DNA of 64,000 bases from Burkholderiales bacterium (lineage in GTDB: Bacteria; Pseudomonadota; Gammaproteobacteria; Burkholderiales; Casimicrobiaceae): assembly GCA_016790165.1 (NCBI GenBank), contig JAEUPL010000001.1, positions 1 to 64,000 of the forward strand. Reading direction: 5' to 3'. This document shows positions 28,580 through 38,356 of the stretch, in pieces. The notes beneath the pieces were generated by a model. That model saw nothing but the letters and a program-made list of their open reading frames with translations, had not been told where the DNA came from and made no database searches. Numbering within the stretch: the stretch's first letter is position 1; each line of letters opens with the position of its first letter. The position numbers and the translations under genes were made by a program.

Positions 28580-30013
28580 TTAGTGGGGAGCATCGCCGCC
28601 ACCTCCTGCCGCTGGCGCAACGCCCATCATCGGCGCGCTCATGGGTTTGCCAATCATCGCGGCACGCAGCGCGGCGTCCGCCATCCAGAACTGCTGTTGC
28701 GCGTTGATCGCCGCAATGACGCTGCCGACTTGATCGCGCGCATCGGCTAACAGCTCGAACACCCCAATCAGCATGCCGTTGTAGCGAAGCACGTTTTCTT
28801 CGGCGATTTGCTTTCGCAACGGCACGATTTCGTCGCGATAGTGCTTCGCGACGTCGTAGCTCGTTCGATACGCTGAGTAGACTTCGCGCAAACGGGAGTT
28901 CGCTTCGTGCGTGATGGCTTCGAGCCTGTTTGCGGCAACAAGCGTTTGCGCGGACATGGCCGCGCGTTGCGCGTCGCCCCAATCGAACAGGGGTAACTTG
29001 ATTTCTAGTTCTACCCCTCTTGCGGTGGTGCGATGACCGTCTTCTCGCTCGATCGCCGTATTGCGTATCACACCCATCTCGATATCAGTCAAGCTGGTGA
29101 GCCACGACAACCCTTGAGCGCGTGCTGCACTTTGCAGCGATGCCTGGGCGATACGCACATCGAGCCGTTCGGTCGCCGCAGTTTGGCTCACTTCGATGGC
29201 GGATTGCGGCGCGGCTGGAATGTCTGGCAGACGATCAGGGAGCTTGAGCGAAGCAGCCTGTGGCTGCGATAGCCCGAGTTTGCGCACGAACGCTTCGCGC
29301 GATGCGGTTGCCGCATGCGAGGCCGCCGCAAGCTGCGTCGCGGCATCGGCGTAAAACGACTGTTGCCGCGCGCGTTGCAATTTCGTGAAGTTGCCCACGC
29401 TGTACATGCGACGGGCAAGCTCCGCACTGGCCTCGGCTGAATCGAACACCTGTTGCGCGTATCCCAACGACTGTTGCGCTGCGACCGCTGCGACCCAGGC
29501 TTGCCGTACCTCGGTCACTTCGCCGATCACGTCAGCGCTCAGTTGCAATTGCAATTGATCAATGCGCGCCTGCGCCGTGCGGTAGCGCTGCGGCAGCGTC
29601 AGCAAGTCAAGCAGGCCGAATGCGAGTAGCCGTCCGATCTCGGTTTCGGAGGGTGTCCGCACGCGCTCAAGCGTCAGAATGGGATTTGGCAAACGACCGC
29701 TCTGTGCGGCCATCGCCGAATTCGCCCAATGCTGCGCGAGCAGCGCTTGCAGATTCGCGCTGTTGAGCAACGCGACGCGAACCGCACGTTCTTGATCCAA
29801 CGGCGAGGCCAGCAACTGCGCGACGGCGGCGCTCGCGTTCGCTCGCTGGTCGGCGTTTTGGGTGAGAGAAAGCGCGCCGTTAGTGAACGCGCTTGCATCT
29901 TGGTTCGCCTGTGCGATCGCTCGATCGACATTGACGGTCGCGCAACCCGCGAGCGTGACGATGCCTACGGCGAGGACGGCATTGCGTAGGGGAATGGTGT
30001 ATCGCCTAGTCAC
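28580..30013 (-). CDS. TolC-family outer-membrane efflux lipoprotein
   Basis: 477 residues: lipoprotein signal with LAGC lipobox, then two long alternating helical halves with beta segments as in TolC/CusC. The GTG start at 30013 overlaps the stop of the upstream small gene by 4 nt (GTGA). The copper half of the cargo has no own RND pump or fusion protein, so this channel either pairs with the CzcBA-like proteins encoded at 32166-36416 or serves another exporter. The C-terminal tail is rich in Met, Gly and His and could bind metal. Confidence 0.87.
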   Translation of the reverse strand: MTRRYTIPLRNAVLAVGIVTLAGCATVNVDRAIAQANQDASAFTNGALSLTQNADQRANASAAVAQLLASPLDQERAVRVALLNSANLQALLAQHWANSAMAAQSGRLPNPILTLERVRTPSETEIGRLLAFGLLDLLTLPQRYRTAQARIDQLQLQLSADVIGEVTEVRQAWVAAVAAQQSLGYAQQVFDSAEASAELARRMYSVGNFTKLQRARQQSFYADAATQLAAASHAATASREAFVRKLGLSQPQAASLKLPDRLPDIPAAPQSAIEVSQTAATERLDVRIAQASLQSAARAQGLSWLTSLTDIEMGVIRNTAIEREDGHRTTARGVELEIKLPLFDWGDAQRAAMSAQTLVAANRLEAITHEANSRLREVYSAYRTSYDVAKHYRDEIVPLRKQIAEENVLRYNGMLIGVFELLADARDQVGSVIAAINAQQQFWMADAALRAAMIGKPMSAPMMGVAPAAGGGGDAPH

Positions 30014-30441
30014 TTTTTAGCTCCGTGGCCCGCGTGAGGATCGGCCTTGTTGGGCGGCGGAGCCGAAGGACGCGAGTCGGGACTGATTGCAGGGGCTTCG
30101 TTCGTTTCCGGCCGCTGCGCTTCCTTCAGATATTCACGCCAACCGCCAACCCGTGTGACGGTATCGTTGGCCTCACGCCAAGAACCGACCTTTTCGTCAC
30201 GGAAGGATTGGTAGCGCTCGAACACAGATCGAAACGCGAGCGGCGGTACATCAACGGTGGTCGAAACCGTGTGCGAGGCGTGCCCTTGCGTTGCGCTCGG
30301 CGCAGTGGGGGCGGGTTGCGCGTTCAGGGCAGATGTAAAAGCGAGGAGGACGCTCGCGGCGAGTCTCCGCTTTCGCACAACGTCACCTCGCGACGGCAGT
30401 TGGCCTCGAAGTCGAGACAATAGGTTTGGAGAAGTTTTCAT
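30010..30441 (-). CDS. small secreted His-tailed protein, copper operon leader gene
   Basis: 143 residues from ATG 30441 (a GTG 20 codons downstream with GAGGTGA before it is an alternative). After a hydrophobic signal segment (RRLAASVLLAFTSALNA) comes a short helical region (AFRSVFERYQSFRDEKVGSWREAND) and a proline-rich tail ending DPHAGHGAKK, a likely metal-binding end. Similar small proteins precede copper TolC genes elsewhere, but no function is known. It is first gene of the copper operon. Upstream, 30460-30580 holds two hairpins, CGCACGTGC..GCATGTGCG and TAGCGTG..CACGCTA. Confidence 0.65.
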   Translation of the reverse strand: MKTSPNLLSRLRGQLPSRGDVVRKRRLAASVLLAFTSALNAQPAPTAPSATQGHASHTVSTTVDVPPLAFRSVFERYQSFRDEKVGSWREANDTVTRVGGWREYLKEAQRPETNEAPAISPDSRPSAPPPNKADPHAGHGAKK

Positions 30442-30580
30442 TGGAAATCCTAAGCACACCGCACGTGCAAAGCATGTGCGATGAGGCGTGTTCTTTGGGA
30501 GAAGTGCTTAGGTGGCTAGCGTGATACACGCTACGCGCACGAACGCACACCGCGACGGTCGAGCCGTCGTCACTAGGTGT

Positions 30581-31015
30581 CTAGGTTCGTGGCGGTCGCT
30601 CTAGACCGCTGCCCGCGTTGCGAACACGGGGTATGTCGAGCGGAGGAAACGGGTGGCTGGTAGTGTCGAAACGCGGTACTTCTTCAAACGCAACGGGCAA
30701 AGCAAGCACATGACAGCACCCTGCGCATGCAGCACACTTAACGCGATCCTGGTCTTTGTGCGCCTTGTGCGTCGATGCACCCTCGTCACCCTTGCTATGA
30801 GCGGGTGATGTCGCTTTCGGTGCGTCGTGATCTTCGTGATGACTCGCGAGGTCGGTGCGGTGGTGGTGTCCAGCGCGGTCGTGGCTCGCAAGCGCTGACG
30901 CGACTATAGTGTCGGCTGCTCGGTGGCAGATGCGAAACGCGGCGACGGCGTACGCCTGGCTACTGAGCGTAACGCACAGTAGACATGCCATCCAATACCG
31001 AAGTCGCGCATTCAT
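30581..31015 (-). CDS. His/Cys-rich secreted metal-binding protein
   Basis: 144 residues from ATG 31015 (start uncertain, ribosome binding site weak). Sec signal (MACLLCVTLSSQAYA), then a strongly histidine-rich region (AGHHHRTDLASHHEDHD) and a cysteine cluster CAACAGCCH. The C terminus (LERPPRT) resembles the end of CzcI-type proteins. It probably buffers or senses metal in the periplasm. It is last in the RND operon that runs from 38716 to here. Confidence 0.65.
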   Translation of the reverse strand: MNARLRYWMACLLCVTLSSQAYAVAAFRICHRAADTIVASALASHDRAGHHHRTDLASHHEDHDAPKATSPAHSKGDEGASTHKAHKDQDRVKCAACAGCCHVLALPVAFEEVPRFDTTSHPFPPLDIPRVRNAGSGLERPPRT

Positions 31016-31258
31016 CACACTATCATACACCCGAATTTCTGTCCGAGATCAGCGAAAGAGTCATTGCGGCTGGTAGGACTCGCGTACAGCGACCAGGTTC
31101 CCGAAAAGGAACTCGGGTACCACGCGCCGGTTGCGCACCAGACTTTATGCTCGCAACCAAGCCGCAAGGATCATCGTAGCCAGAACGTCCTACCGCCACC
31201 GCGCAATCAACCGCTAGACGTAGGGAAGATGTTGGCGTGCCGGTCGGTGCGAGATCCG

Positions 31259-31684
31259 TCAATGCAATCTCGCGAGCCCATAACCCAGCAAGACAAATGC
31301 GGCCAACAAGAAAACACGAAGCGTCATTTCGCGCCGCACGCTGTACCCAACAAAATAGGGGAGCAGGTCGCTCGGAATCGGCATCGGCTGAATCGGTGAG
31401 ACGTTCGCACCCCCGGTGTTGCCCACCGGCACCCACCCGAAAATGTATCCCGGAATCGTCGCGACGAGCCGCGTGACTTGTCCGAATACCTCGCGTTGAT
31501 CGTTGCGTCGCCATGCGATGCGCAACATCCACACGTGCGAGATCGCGTGCGCCCAAAAGTACCGTTGCCCGAGAATGTGCGCACGCTCTAAGTGATACAC
31601 CGCACGAACAAGATCGCCTCTTACGTACTGCGTACGCGCCAGTCCCATTTTATGGCGGTAAGCCGCCTTTGCGTTCGGTTTCAC
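31259..31684 (-). CDS. DUF3703-family protein
   Basis: 141 residues from a GTG start with AGGA 8 nt upstream. The core motif region is YHLERAHILGQRYFWAHAISHVWML, as in DUF3703 proteins of metal-resistance clusters; the His residues are candidate ligands. A C-terminal hydrophobic helix (TLRVFLLAAFVLLGYGLA) probably anchors it in the inner membrane, an addition not required by the core family. Function unknown; it belongs to the RND metal-efflux operon. Confidence 0.75.
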   Translation of the reverse strand: MKPNAKAAYRHKMGLARTQYVRGDLVRAVYHLERAHILGQRYFWAHAISHVWMLRIAWRRNDQREVFGQVTRLVATIPGYIFGWVPVGNTGGANVSPIQPMPIPSDLLPYFVGYSVRREMTLRVFLLAAFVLLGYGLARLH

Positions 31685-31738
31685 GCCAGCATCCTTTCGT
31701 CCATTGCTGAGTGTGAGTTGCTTAGTGCCCGCGCGTCA

Positions 31739-32128
31739 TCACTTCAACTCAAAACGAAACGTCGCTGCCGACTTGCCCTCGGGCGTGATCACGGCCACGA
31801 ACTTCGTGCCCCTGGCGACACTGAACTTTCCTTTGGCCTCAAGTCTGTTGTCCCCTGCGGGTTGCAATTCGGCGTCGTTCTTTTCAGTGCCGTTGAGCAT
31901 CGTGATTTTTGCTTTCATGCCTTTGCTCGTCATCGGCTTGCCGTGATCGTTCACGTAGACGGTGATCAGATCGGCCTTCGCCACCAGTTCAGCATCGAAA
32001 GCTTTTCCGATAGAAACGATGCCCCCGTGCTTGGGTTTGTGGTCGTCTGCACCACCGGCAAACGCAAGCGGCGCAGCAACGAGGCACAGCGCACAAACAA
32101 GGCTTCGGGTCAATGATGAGGCTTTCAT
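31739..32128 (-). CDS. periplasmic protein of the RND operon, function unknown
   Basis: 129 residues: signal peptide ending AFA, then GGADDHKPKHGGIVSIGKAFDAELVAKAD, a motif like the histidine-containing N-terminal domain of some CzcB/CusB proteins, followed by a beta-rich domain. It may present metal to the pump. AAAGGA lies 6 nt before ATG 32128. It is 37 bp downstream of the pump gene. Confidence 0.65.
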   Translation of the reverse strand: MKASSLTRSLVCALCLVAAPLAFAGGADDHKPKHGGIVSIGKAFDAELVAKADLITVYVNDHGKPMTSKGMKAKITMLNGTEKNDAELQPAGDNRLEAKGKFSVARGTKFVAVITPEGKSAATFRFELK

Positions 32129-32165
32129 AAGATGTCCTTTCGATGGGTAAGTAGACTCGCGAGTG

Positions 32166-35100
32166 TCAAAGTGCTTCGGACGATGCTTCGCTGACCAACC
32201 GTTCAGCAGAGGCGCGACCGAAGAGCCAGAACATGGCAGGGGTTAAAAAAGTGTCGAGCAGCGTCGAACTGATCAGCCCGGAAAAAATGACCACCGCGAC
32301 CGGATGCAAGATTTCCGTCCCCGGTTGCTCGGCTTCGAACAGCAGCGGTGCGAGTGCGAACGCGGTCACGAGCGCCGTCATCAGCACTGGGGCGAGCCGC
32401 TCTTTCGAGCCGCGCAGAATCATCTTGTGATCGAAGCTTTCACCTTCGAAACGCATCAGATTCACATAGTGGCTCACTTTCAGAATGCCGTTGCGCACGG
32501 AAATTCCGGCGAGCGTGATGAACCCGATGAGCGCGGCAATCGAGAGCGGCTGCCCCGAGAGCCACAAGCCGAATACGGCGCCTACCAGCGCGAGCGGAAT
32601 ATTCGCCATGATGAGCAATGCAAGCGAGGCGCTTTTGTAGCGGCTGTAGAGCACGACGAACATCAGCACGAGCGAGACGATCGAAAGCAAGCCGACCAGG
32701 CGCGATGCTTCTTCCTGCGCTTGAAACTGGCCCCCGAGCGTCACGAAAAAGCCTTCAGGCAACTTCGTTTCGGCCACGACTTTTCGGATATCCGTCACGA
32801 CATCGGAGAGCGCGCGACCCGAGGCATTACCGGAAATGACGATGCGTCGCTTGCCGTCGTCGCGACTGATTTGATTCGGGCCGTCGCTGTCTTCAATCGT
32901 TGCGATCTTCGACAATGGAATGCGCCCTTTCGGTGTTTCGATCAGGATTTGGCTTAATCCTTCGATCGTTCGCGCGCTCTCCGGAACGCGAACCACGAGT
33001 GCGAAGCGCCGCGAGCCTTCGACAATTTGCCCAATCTTCTCGCCTTCGACAAGGCTTTGCAGCGTCGTCAACACTTGCGGCGCGGGCACGCCATATTGCG
33101 CTGCCGCTGCGTAGTCGATACGAATCTTCACTTGCGGCGCGAGCACTTGTTTTTCAACATTCAGGTCGGTGAGTCCTGGAATGGCCGCAAGCTTCGCACG
33201 CAACGCATCGGCTTGCCCTCGCAGCACGTCAAGATCCTCACCGAAGAGTTTGATCGCGATTTGCGAGCGTACGCCGGAGAGCATGTGATCGATGCGATGC
33301 GAAATTGGTTGCCCAATTTCAATCGCCGCAGGGAAGTTCACCAGTTTGGCGCGAATATCGGCGTTAATCTCCGTCATCGGCCGCGTCAATTCCTTCGTGG
33401 GTTTCAAGCCGACGTCGAGTTCGCTCACATGAACGCCTTCGGCGTGCTCATCGAGTTCTGCGCGACCGCTGCGACGACCGACATGCACAACTTCGGGTAC
33501 TTGCTTAATCAGTACTTCAGCTTGCCGTGCGAGATTTGCCGACTCCGAGAGCGTGACACCGGGATTGAGTCGCATCCCAATAAGCAACGTGCCCTCATTG
33601 AACGGTGGCAGAAATGTCTTTGCAAAGAACGGAACAGCGATGGCAGCCATCACCACTGTGATCGCACCGCCCACAAGCGCCAACTTCGGTGCGTTCAATA
33701 CGCGCGACAGCGAACGATCGTACCCGCGTTTCAACCAAGCGAGGAACCAAGTATCGCCATGATCGAGCGACTTCATCCGCGGCAATAAGTAATACGACAT
33801 CACCGGCGTGACCGTCACTGAAACAACCAACGAAGCGAGTGTTGAGACGATGAACGCGATCCCAAGCGGCACGAACAGTCGTCCTTCCATCCCAGGCAAT
33901 GCAAAAAGTGGCACAAACACAAGCACGATGATGATCGTTGCATAAAGAATCGCCGAGCGAACCTCCATCGTCGCGCGCGCGACCACTTCCACGGGGTTCA
34001 ATCGATGTTCGGGATGTTTGGCGCGATCCTCTTTCAGTCGCCGGAGCACGTTTTCGACGCCGACGACGGCGTCGTCCACCAGTCCGCCAATCGCGATGGC
34101 AAGGCCACCGAGCGTCATCGTGTTGATCGATAGGCCGAAATACTTGAAGACGAGCGCTGTGATCAGGACCGACACCGGAATCGCTGTGAGCGCGATCAGT
34201 GTGGTGCGTATCGTGCCAAGAAACACGAACAGAATGACCGCGACGAATGCAGACGCGGCAATCAACTTACCATTCAGATTGTTGATCGAAGATTCGATAA
34301 AACTCGCTTGTCGAAACGTGACTTTTGGTGCCTCCATCCCCATCGGCAACGATTGCTTCATCTCTTTGAGCGCGGCTTCGATACTGCGCGTCAATCCAAT
34401 CGTGTCCGCCGTGGGTTGCTTCTGAATACCCAAGATCACTGCGGCTTTGCCTTCGAAGCCGGCGTCGCCGCGTTTGAGCGCGGCGGCGAACGTCACCCCC
34501 GCCACTTGTCGCAACAAAATCGACTGGCCATCCTTCGCAGTGATCGCAAGATTGCGTAGGTCGTCGAGTTTTGAGGTACGTCCGAGGATGCGAATCAGAT
34601 ATTCGCGACCGTTCACTTCGAGAAAGCCGCCCGAGGTGTTTGACGAATAACCACGCAGCGCCGTTTCGAGTTGCTCGTGTGTGATGCCAAGTTGCGCAAG
34701 GCGAAGCGTATTCGGTTGCACCTGATACTGGCGCACTTCACCGCCGATCGGGATCACCTGCGCAACGCCGGGGATCGCCATCAGACGGGGTCGCAACACC
34801 CAGTCCGCGTATTCGCGCACCGCCATCGGAGAAATCTTCTTCTCATCAATCGGAATCGCGATCTGCATGATCTCGCCCATGATCGAGCTGATCGGCCCCA
34901 TGCGTGGTGTAACACCTGCCGCGAGACCTTCTTCCATCGACGACAGTCGCTCCGACACCATTTGTCGTGCGCGAAATATTTCCGTGCTCCAGTCAAAGGT
35001 CACGTAGATGAACGAGAGCCCTGCGCTCGATACCGAGCGCACGGTCTCCACGCCCGGCAAACCGTTCATCGTGGTTTCGAGCGGGAAGGTGATGAGTTGT

Positions 35101-35285
35101 TCGACCTCTTCAGCGGCCATGCCACCCGCCTCGGTCATGATCGTGACCGTTGGCTTGTTGAGATCGGGAAACACATCGACGGGCATGCGCGAGAGCGTCA
35201 ATGCCCCATATAGCATCAGTACGATGCCTGCGATGATCACGAGTATTCGATTCGCGAGACAATTTTTGAGTAACCAATTGAACAT
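32166..35285 (-). CDS. heavy-metal efflux RND pump (CzcA/CusA family)
   Basis: 1,039 residues: two repeats of a membrane domain plus large periplasmic loop, with about 12 helices. Helix 4 carries GGLAIAIGGLVDDAVVGVEN, with the acidic residues used for proton relay in the heavy-metal RND branch. The loop motifs do not let me separate Cu/Ag from Zn/Co/Cd specificity; the DDAVVGVEN form is unlike classical CusA or CzcA, so the metal is left open. It works with the fusion protein (35316-36416) and the outer-membrane channel (36982-38253). Confidence 0.9.
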   Translation of the reverse strand: MFNWLLKNCLANRILVIIAGIVLMLYGALTLSRMPVDVFPDLNKPTVTIMTEAGGMAAEEVEQLITFPLETTMNGLPGVETVRSVSSAGLSFIYVTFDWSTEIFRARQMVSERLSSMEEGLAAGVTPRMGPISSIMGEIMQIAIPIDEKKISPMAVREYADWVLRPRLMAIPGVAQVIPIGGEVRQYQVQPNTLRLAQLGITHEQLETALRGYSSNTSGGFLEVNGREYLIRILGRTSKLDDLRNLAITAKDGQSILLRQVAGVTFAAALKRGDAGFEGKAAVILGIQKQPTADTIGLTRSIEAALKEMKQSLPMGMEAPKVTFRQASFIESSINNLNGKLIAASAFVAVILFVFLGTIRTTLIALTAIPVSVLITALVFKYFGLSINTMTLGGLAIAIGGLVDDAVVGVENVLRRLKEDRAKHPEHRLNPVEVVARATMEVRSAILYATIIIVLVFVPLFALPGMEGRLFVPLGIAFIVSTLASLVVSVTVTPVMSYYLLPRMKSLDHGDTWFLAWLKRGYDRSLSRVLNAPKLALVGGAITVVMAAIAVPFFAKTFLPPFNEGTLLIGMRLNPGVTLSESANLARQAEVLIKQVPEVVHVGRRSGRAELDEHAEGVHVSELDVGLKPTKELTRPMTEINADIRAKLVNFPAAIEIGQPISHRIDHMLSGVRSQIAIKLFGEDLDVLRGQADALRAKLAAIPGLTDLNVEKQVLAPQVKIRIDYAAAAQYGVPAPQVLTTLQSLVEGEKIGQIVEGSRRFALVVRVPESARTIEGLSQILIETPKGRIPLSKIATIEDSDGPNQISRDDGKRRIVISGNASGRALSDVVTDIRKVVAETKLPEGFFVTLGGQFQAQEEASRLVGLLSIVSLVLMFVVLYSRYKSASLALLIMANIPLALVGAVFGLWLSGQPLSIAALIGFITLAGISVRNGILKVSHYVNLMRFEGESFDHKMILRGSKERLAPVLMTALVTAFALAPLLFEAEQPGTEILHPVAVVIFSGLISSTLLDTFLTPAMFWLFGRASAERLVSEASSEAL

Positions 35286-35315
35286 GGTGTGCTTTCGCGT
35301 GGATTGAGGTTCGCG

Positions 35316-36416
35316 CTAGCGCACTTGGTTGATCAGGGTCGCGCCACTCGTCACCACGCGATCCCCTGCTTTGAGTCCGGAGATCACGGCCACTGACAAA
35401 CCATCTAGCGGCTCGGTTGTGACGATACGAGGTTCGAATTTCTCAGGCGCTGATTTGACCCACACAATCGATTGGTTCGATGGGTTCTTCATGATCGACG
35501 CTGCGGCAACCGCAATCGCTTTCACCTTGGCTTTCGATTGCACGAACACACGCACCGGCTGACCGACTGCGAGCGCAGAGAGCGTTGCATCGTTGGCTTT
35601 GAAGACAAGTGGCAGGGCTTGCTCGCGCAACATTCGCGTGGCACCGACGAACGTCAGCGGCGCTTGCTTCTCTCCAATTGCAATGGAGGCGCTTGCGATA
35701 TCGACAGCCAACGTGGGTTCGAAGCTCAGCGCTTCGATACGCAGACGCGTTGGATCGACAATCTCGAACACCACTTCACGGGCATCGACGACTTGACCGT
35801 TCGCCGCATTTGCTTGAGCAATAACGCCCGAAACGGGTGCAATCAATACATCACGATTATTAAGTCCAATGCCCAACGCATTGAGGCGTCCATTGAGACT
35901 GCTGATTTCACTTTCGGTCGCCTCGATTTCTTTGCGCGGAATGGTGTCCGCAAGCTCATTTTGTCTCGCGAGTTTTTTCTCGGCGAGTGACTTCGTTGCA
36001 CGAAGCTCTGCGATTTGCGCGGCCTGATTCGATTTCTCGATTTGCCCTGCGGACGGAACGACATAGGCGAGCACTTCGCCTTTGCGCACGCTCTGCCCTG
36101 GGTTCGGCAAGCCCTTCGGCCCCGCCTCAATACGACCAGCAATCATCGGTTGCACTTTGCCGCCAGCGTTCACATCCATCATGACCTTGCCCGCAAGCTC
36201 GGTGGTTCGAGAGAGATCGGCCAGGGCAACTGCCGTCGTGCGCACGTTCAATTGACGTTGCGCGGGCTTCGGCAAGAACACGCTGCCGTCTGGTTGTCGT
36301 TGTGGGCCGTTCGCATTACCGGCAGGAGCTGCATCACCGTGGTCGTGGCCGGGGCCGGCGTTCGCGATGGATGCAATGAGCGCCGCAAAAACGAGGGGGA
36401 TGATCGAACTCTTCAT
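35316..36416 (-). CDS. periplasmic adaptor (membrane fusion) protein, CzcB/CusB-like
   Basis: 366 residues: signal peptide, histidine motif GPGHDHGDAAP directly behind the cleavage site, barrel/lipoyl regions (MIAGRIEAGPKG; VLIAPVSGVIAQANAANGQVV), a coiled-coil hairpin of about 70 residues (SLAEKKLARQNELADTIPRK) and a C-terminal membrane-proximal domain. It bridges the RND pump and the channel. The ATG at 36416 overlaps the upstream stop (ATGA), and the pump gene starts 30 bp downstream. Confidence 0.88.
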   Translation of the reverse strand: MKSSIIPLVFAALIASIANAGPGHDHGDAAPAGNANGPQRQPDGSVFLPKPAQRQLNVRTTAVALADLSRTTELAGKVMMDVNAGGKVQPMIAGRIEAGPKGLPNPGQSVRKGEVLAYVVPSAGQIEKSNQAAQIAELRATKSLAEKKLARQNELADTIPRKEIEATESEISSLNGRLNALGIGLNNRDVLIAPVSGVIAQANAANGQVVDAREVVFEIVDPTRLRIEALSFEPTLAVDIASASIAIGEKQAPLTFVGATRMLREQALPLVFKANDATLSALAVGQPVRVFVQSKAKVKAIAVAAASIMKNPSNQSIVWVKSAPEKFEPRIVTTEPLDGLSVAVISGLKAGDRVVTSGATLINQVR

Positions 36417-36985
36417 GCGGCGCTCCCGTTGCGAAGCTTGACGCGGGGTTTGTTTTTAAGGAACAGGATCAACGCAGCCACCGCCGCCAGAATCGTGAGC
36501 AGACCCGCACCTAACCACACGGGGTGCTCCTGAAGCGTGTGCGGTAGGGCGCTGCTCGAAACGGTATTCGCCTCTTCACCATGCACGTCGAGGTCAGCGG
36601 AGAGCAAATCGTTATCGTTGCCCGCTTTGATCGTGAGGGTGATCGGATACACAGCGGTCTGCTGGAAGGGTTTACCGTCGAAGTGATATTCACCGAGTGC
36701 GGCTTCGAACTTGCCCACGGCTTTTACATTGCCACTTTCGAGTGCAACCGTTGCGTTGAGCACCGGTTCGTTGGTCGCCGCGCGATCGATGAAGACAACG
36801 AGTTCTTCTTTTCCAAGCACGCCCACGGCCTCGAATAAGTCGGACTGCGTGCTAAATCGAGGAAGCGCGGGACCAGCAACTACGGGCACCGCAGCGCCAT
36901 GATCGTGCCCTGGCCCGGCTTCGACCCGCGCGGCCAGAAGGAGTGTCGTTGCGAGCACGACTGTGAACAAAAAAGTGTGTTTCAT
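36413..36985 (-). CDS. membrane-anchored periplasmic accessory protein of the RND pump
   Basis: 190 residues: signal peptide followed by the same leader motif as the adaptor (AGPGHDHGAA), a beta-rich periplasmic domain, one C-terminal membrane helix (about 155-178) and a basic tail. It may be a split-off adaptor N-domain or a metal-delivery partner. It overlaps both neighbours by 4 nt, so it is tightly coupled to the channel and adaptor genes. Confidence 0.7.
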   Translation of the reverse strand: MKHTFLFTVVLATTLLLAARVEAGPGHDHGAAVPVVAGPALPRFSTQSDLFEAVGVLGKEELVVFIDRAATNEPVLNATVALESGNVKAVGKFEAALGEYHFDGKPFQQTAVYPITLTIKAGNDNDLLSADLDVHGEEANTVSSSALPHTLQEHPVWLGAGLLTILAAVAALILFLKNKPRVKLRNGSAA

Positions 36986-38253
36986 GGAAGGATTCCCAAA
37001 GACTGGTTGACGCGAGAGACCGCGTGCTGTTGTTCGATACGTGTGCGTGCGAGCGCGAGCGTCGCATTCGCCCGTTCCCCTTCAGCCCGAAGACGGGTCG
37101 GCAGGTCGAGCTCGCCCACGCGATAGGCTTTTGCATAAAGTTCGGCGACTTCGGTGGCGAGGCGCGCGCGTTCAGTGAGTACATCGATCCGCTTTTCAAT
37201 GGCAGAGAGCGAGCGTTGAGCGCTTTCGGCTTCCGCGCGGAGCTGCTGCTGGACAAGCGGCTCATTCGTTTGCGCTTCGATCAACTCTGCGTTCGCTTGT
37301 GCGATGCGCGGCGATGCGCGCGGTGCACCGCCAAACGGGATCGCGACACCGATTCGTGCGCTCGTGGCGCTGGCGGCACCATTCGTGCGTTCGTTGGTGA
37401 GCGTGAGCGACACCGAGGGCGCCGCATTGAGCACGTTCGACACCTCCTTGAGCTTCGCGCGAGCGGCACTGACGCCGCGCGCAGCGAGCAGTAACGAAGG
37501 GTGGTCGCGAAGGAGGGTGCGCGGTTGTTCAACCTCGACGCGCACTTCGCTCTCCTCGGCGAGTGCCCGCAATCCGGCATCGCCGATCAACGCACGCAAA
37601 GCTTGTTTTGCTTGCTCGCGCTTCGATTCACTGTCGACCACCGCTGATCGCGCCGCTTGCAACGCGGCTTGCGCCTGCAACGTGTCCACGCGCGCTGCGT
37701 CTCCCGCGGCGCTTCGCCGGGCGGCGTCTGTTGCGAGCCGCTCGGCACGCTCGGCTTCATCGGTGGCGAGCGCAAGTTCAGCGCTTGCGAGTCGCACGGC
37801 CCAATACGCTTCTCGCACTTCGCCGGCGAGTTTGAGGCGTTGTTGTGTGAGGGTCGCCTGCGCGACATCGGCCTCGCCGCGTGCCGTACCGAGCTGTAGG
37901 CTACGGCGATAGGGCGTGGCGATCGGTGCGCTCAGTCCGATTTCATACTCTCGCGCGCCCTCTCGGTTACCGACGCGCCAACCCGATTCAATGACCGGTT
38001 GGTCCGCCAACCAAGAATCGGCCACGCGCGCTCGGGCTTCTTGCTCGCGAGTGCGCTCGACTTGGGCGACTTGCCACGGCTGCGCCGCGAGCGCGAGCCG
38101 GTACGCCTCGCTCAAGGTGAGCGGCGACAAGGCGAGCGCCGTCGGCGCTGGGGACTGCGCCCAGAGGCTCGATGCGAGCATGCAGCCAAGAATAGCTGAC
38201 GAAATACGTGAGGATGCGGTGCGTCGTCGACGCACCGAGAAACAACGGGGCAT
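36982..38253 (-). CDS. outer-membrane channel of the RND pump (CzcC/TolC family)
   Basis: 423 residues: signal peptide ending WAQ, then long helical repeats typical of outer-membrane factors (LSEAYRLALAAQPWQVAQVE; AEAESAQRSLSAIEKRIDVL). No lipobox cysteine is evident, unlike the other TolC-type gene at 28580-30013. It forms the exit duct for the adjacent adaptor and pump. It lies second in the operon, behind the CzcI-like gene. Confidence 0.85.
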   Translation of the reverse strand: MPRCFSVRRRRTASSRISSAILGCMLASSLWAQSPAPTALALSPLTLSEAYRLALAAQPWQVAQVERTREQEARARVADSWLADQPVIESGWRVGNREGAREYEIGLSAPIATPYRRSLQLGTARGEADVAQATLTQQRLKLAGEVREAYWAVRLASAELALATDEAERAERLATDAARRSAAGDAARVDTLQAQAALQAARSAVVDSESKREQAKQALRALIGDAGLRALAEESEVRVEVEQPRTLLRDHPSLLLAARGVSAARAKLKEVSNVLNAAPSVSLTLTNERTNGAASATSARIGVAIPFGGAPRASPRIAQANAELIEAQTNEPLVQQQLRAEAESAQRSLSAIEKRIDVLTERARLATEVAELYAKAYRVGELDLPTRLRAEGERANATLALARTRIEQQHAVSRVNQSLGILP

Positions 38254-38356
38254 ATTCGGTTCTCCGGAAACAAAGGATCGAGGGAGACCGACGAGGCAAC
38301 AACAATACGATCGCGCGCTGCGCGTTAGTTGGTTTGCAGTAGCGGAGGTGGCCTCG

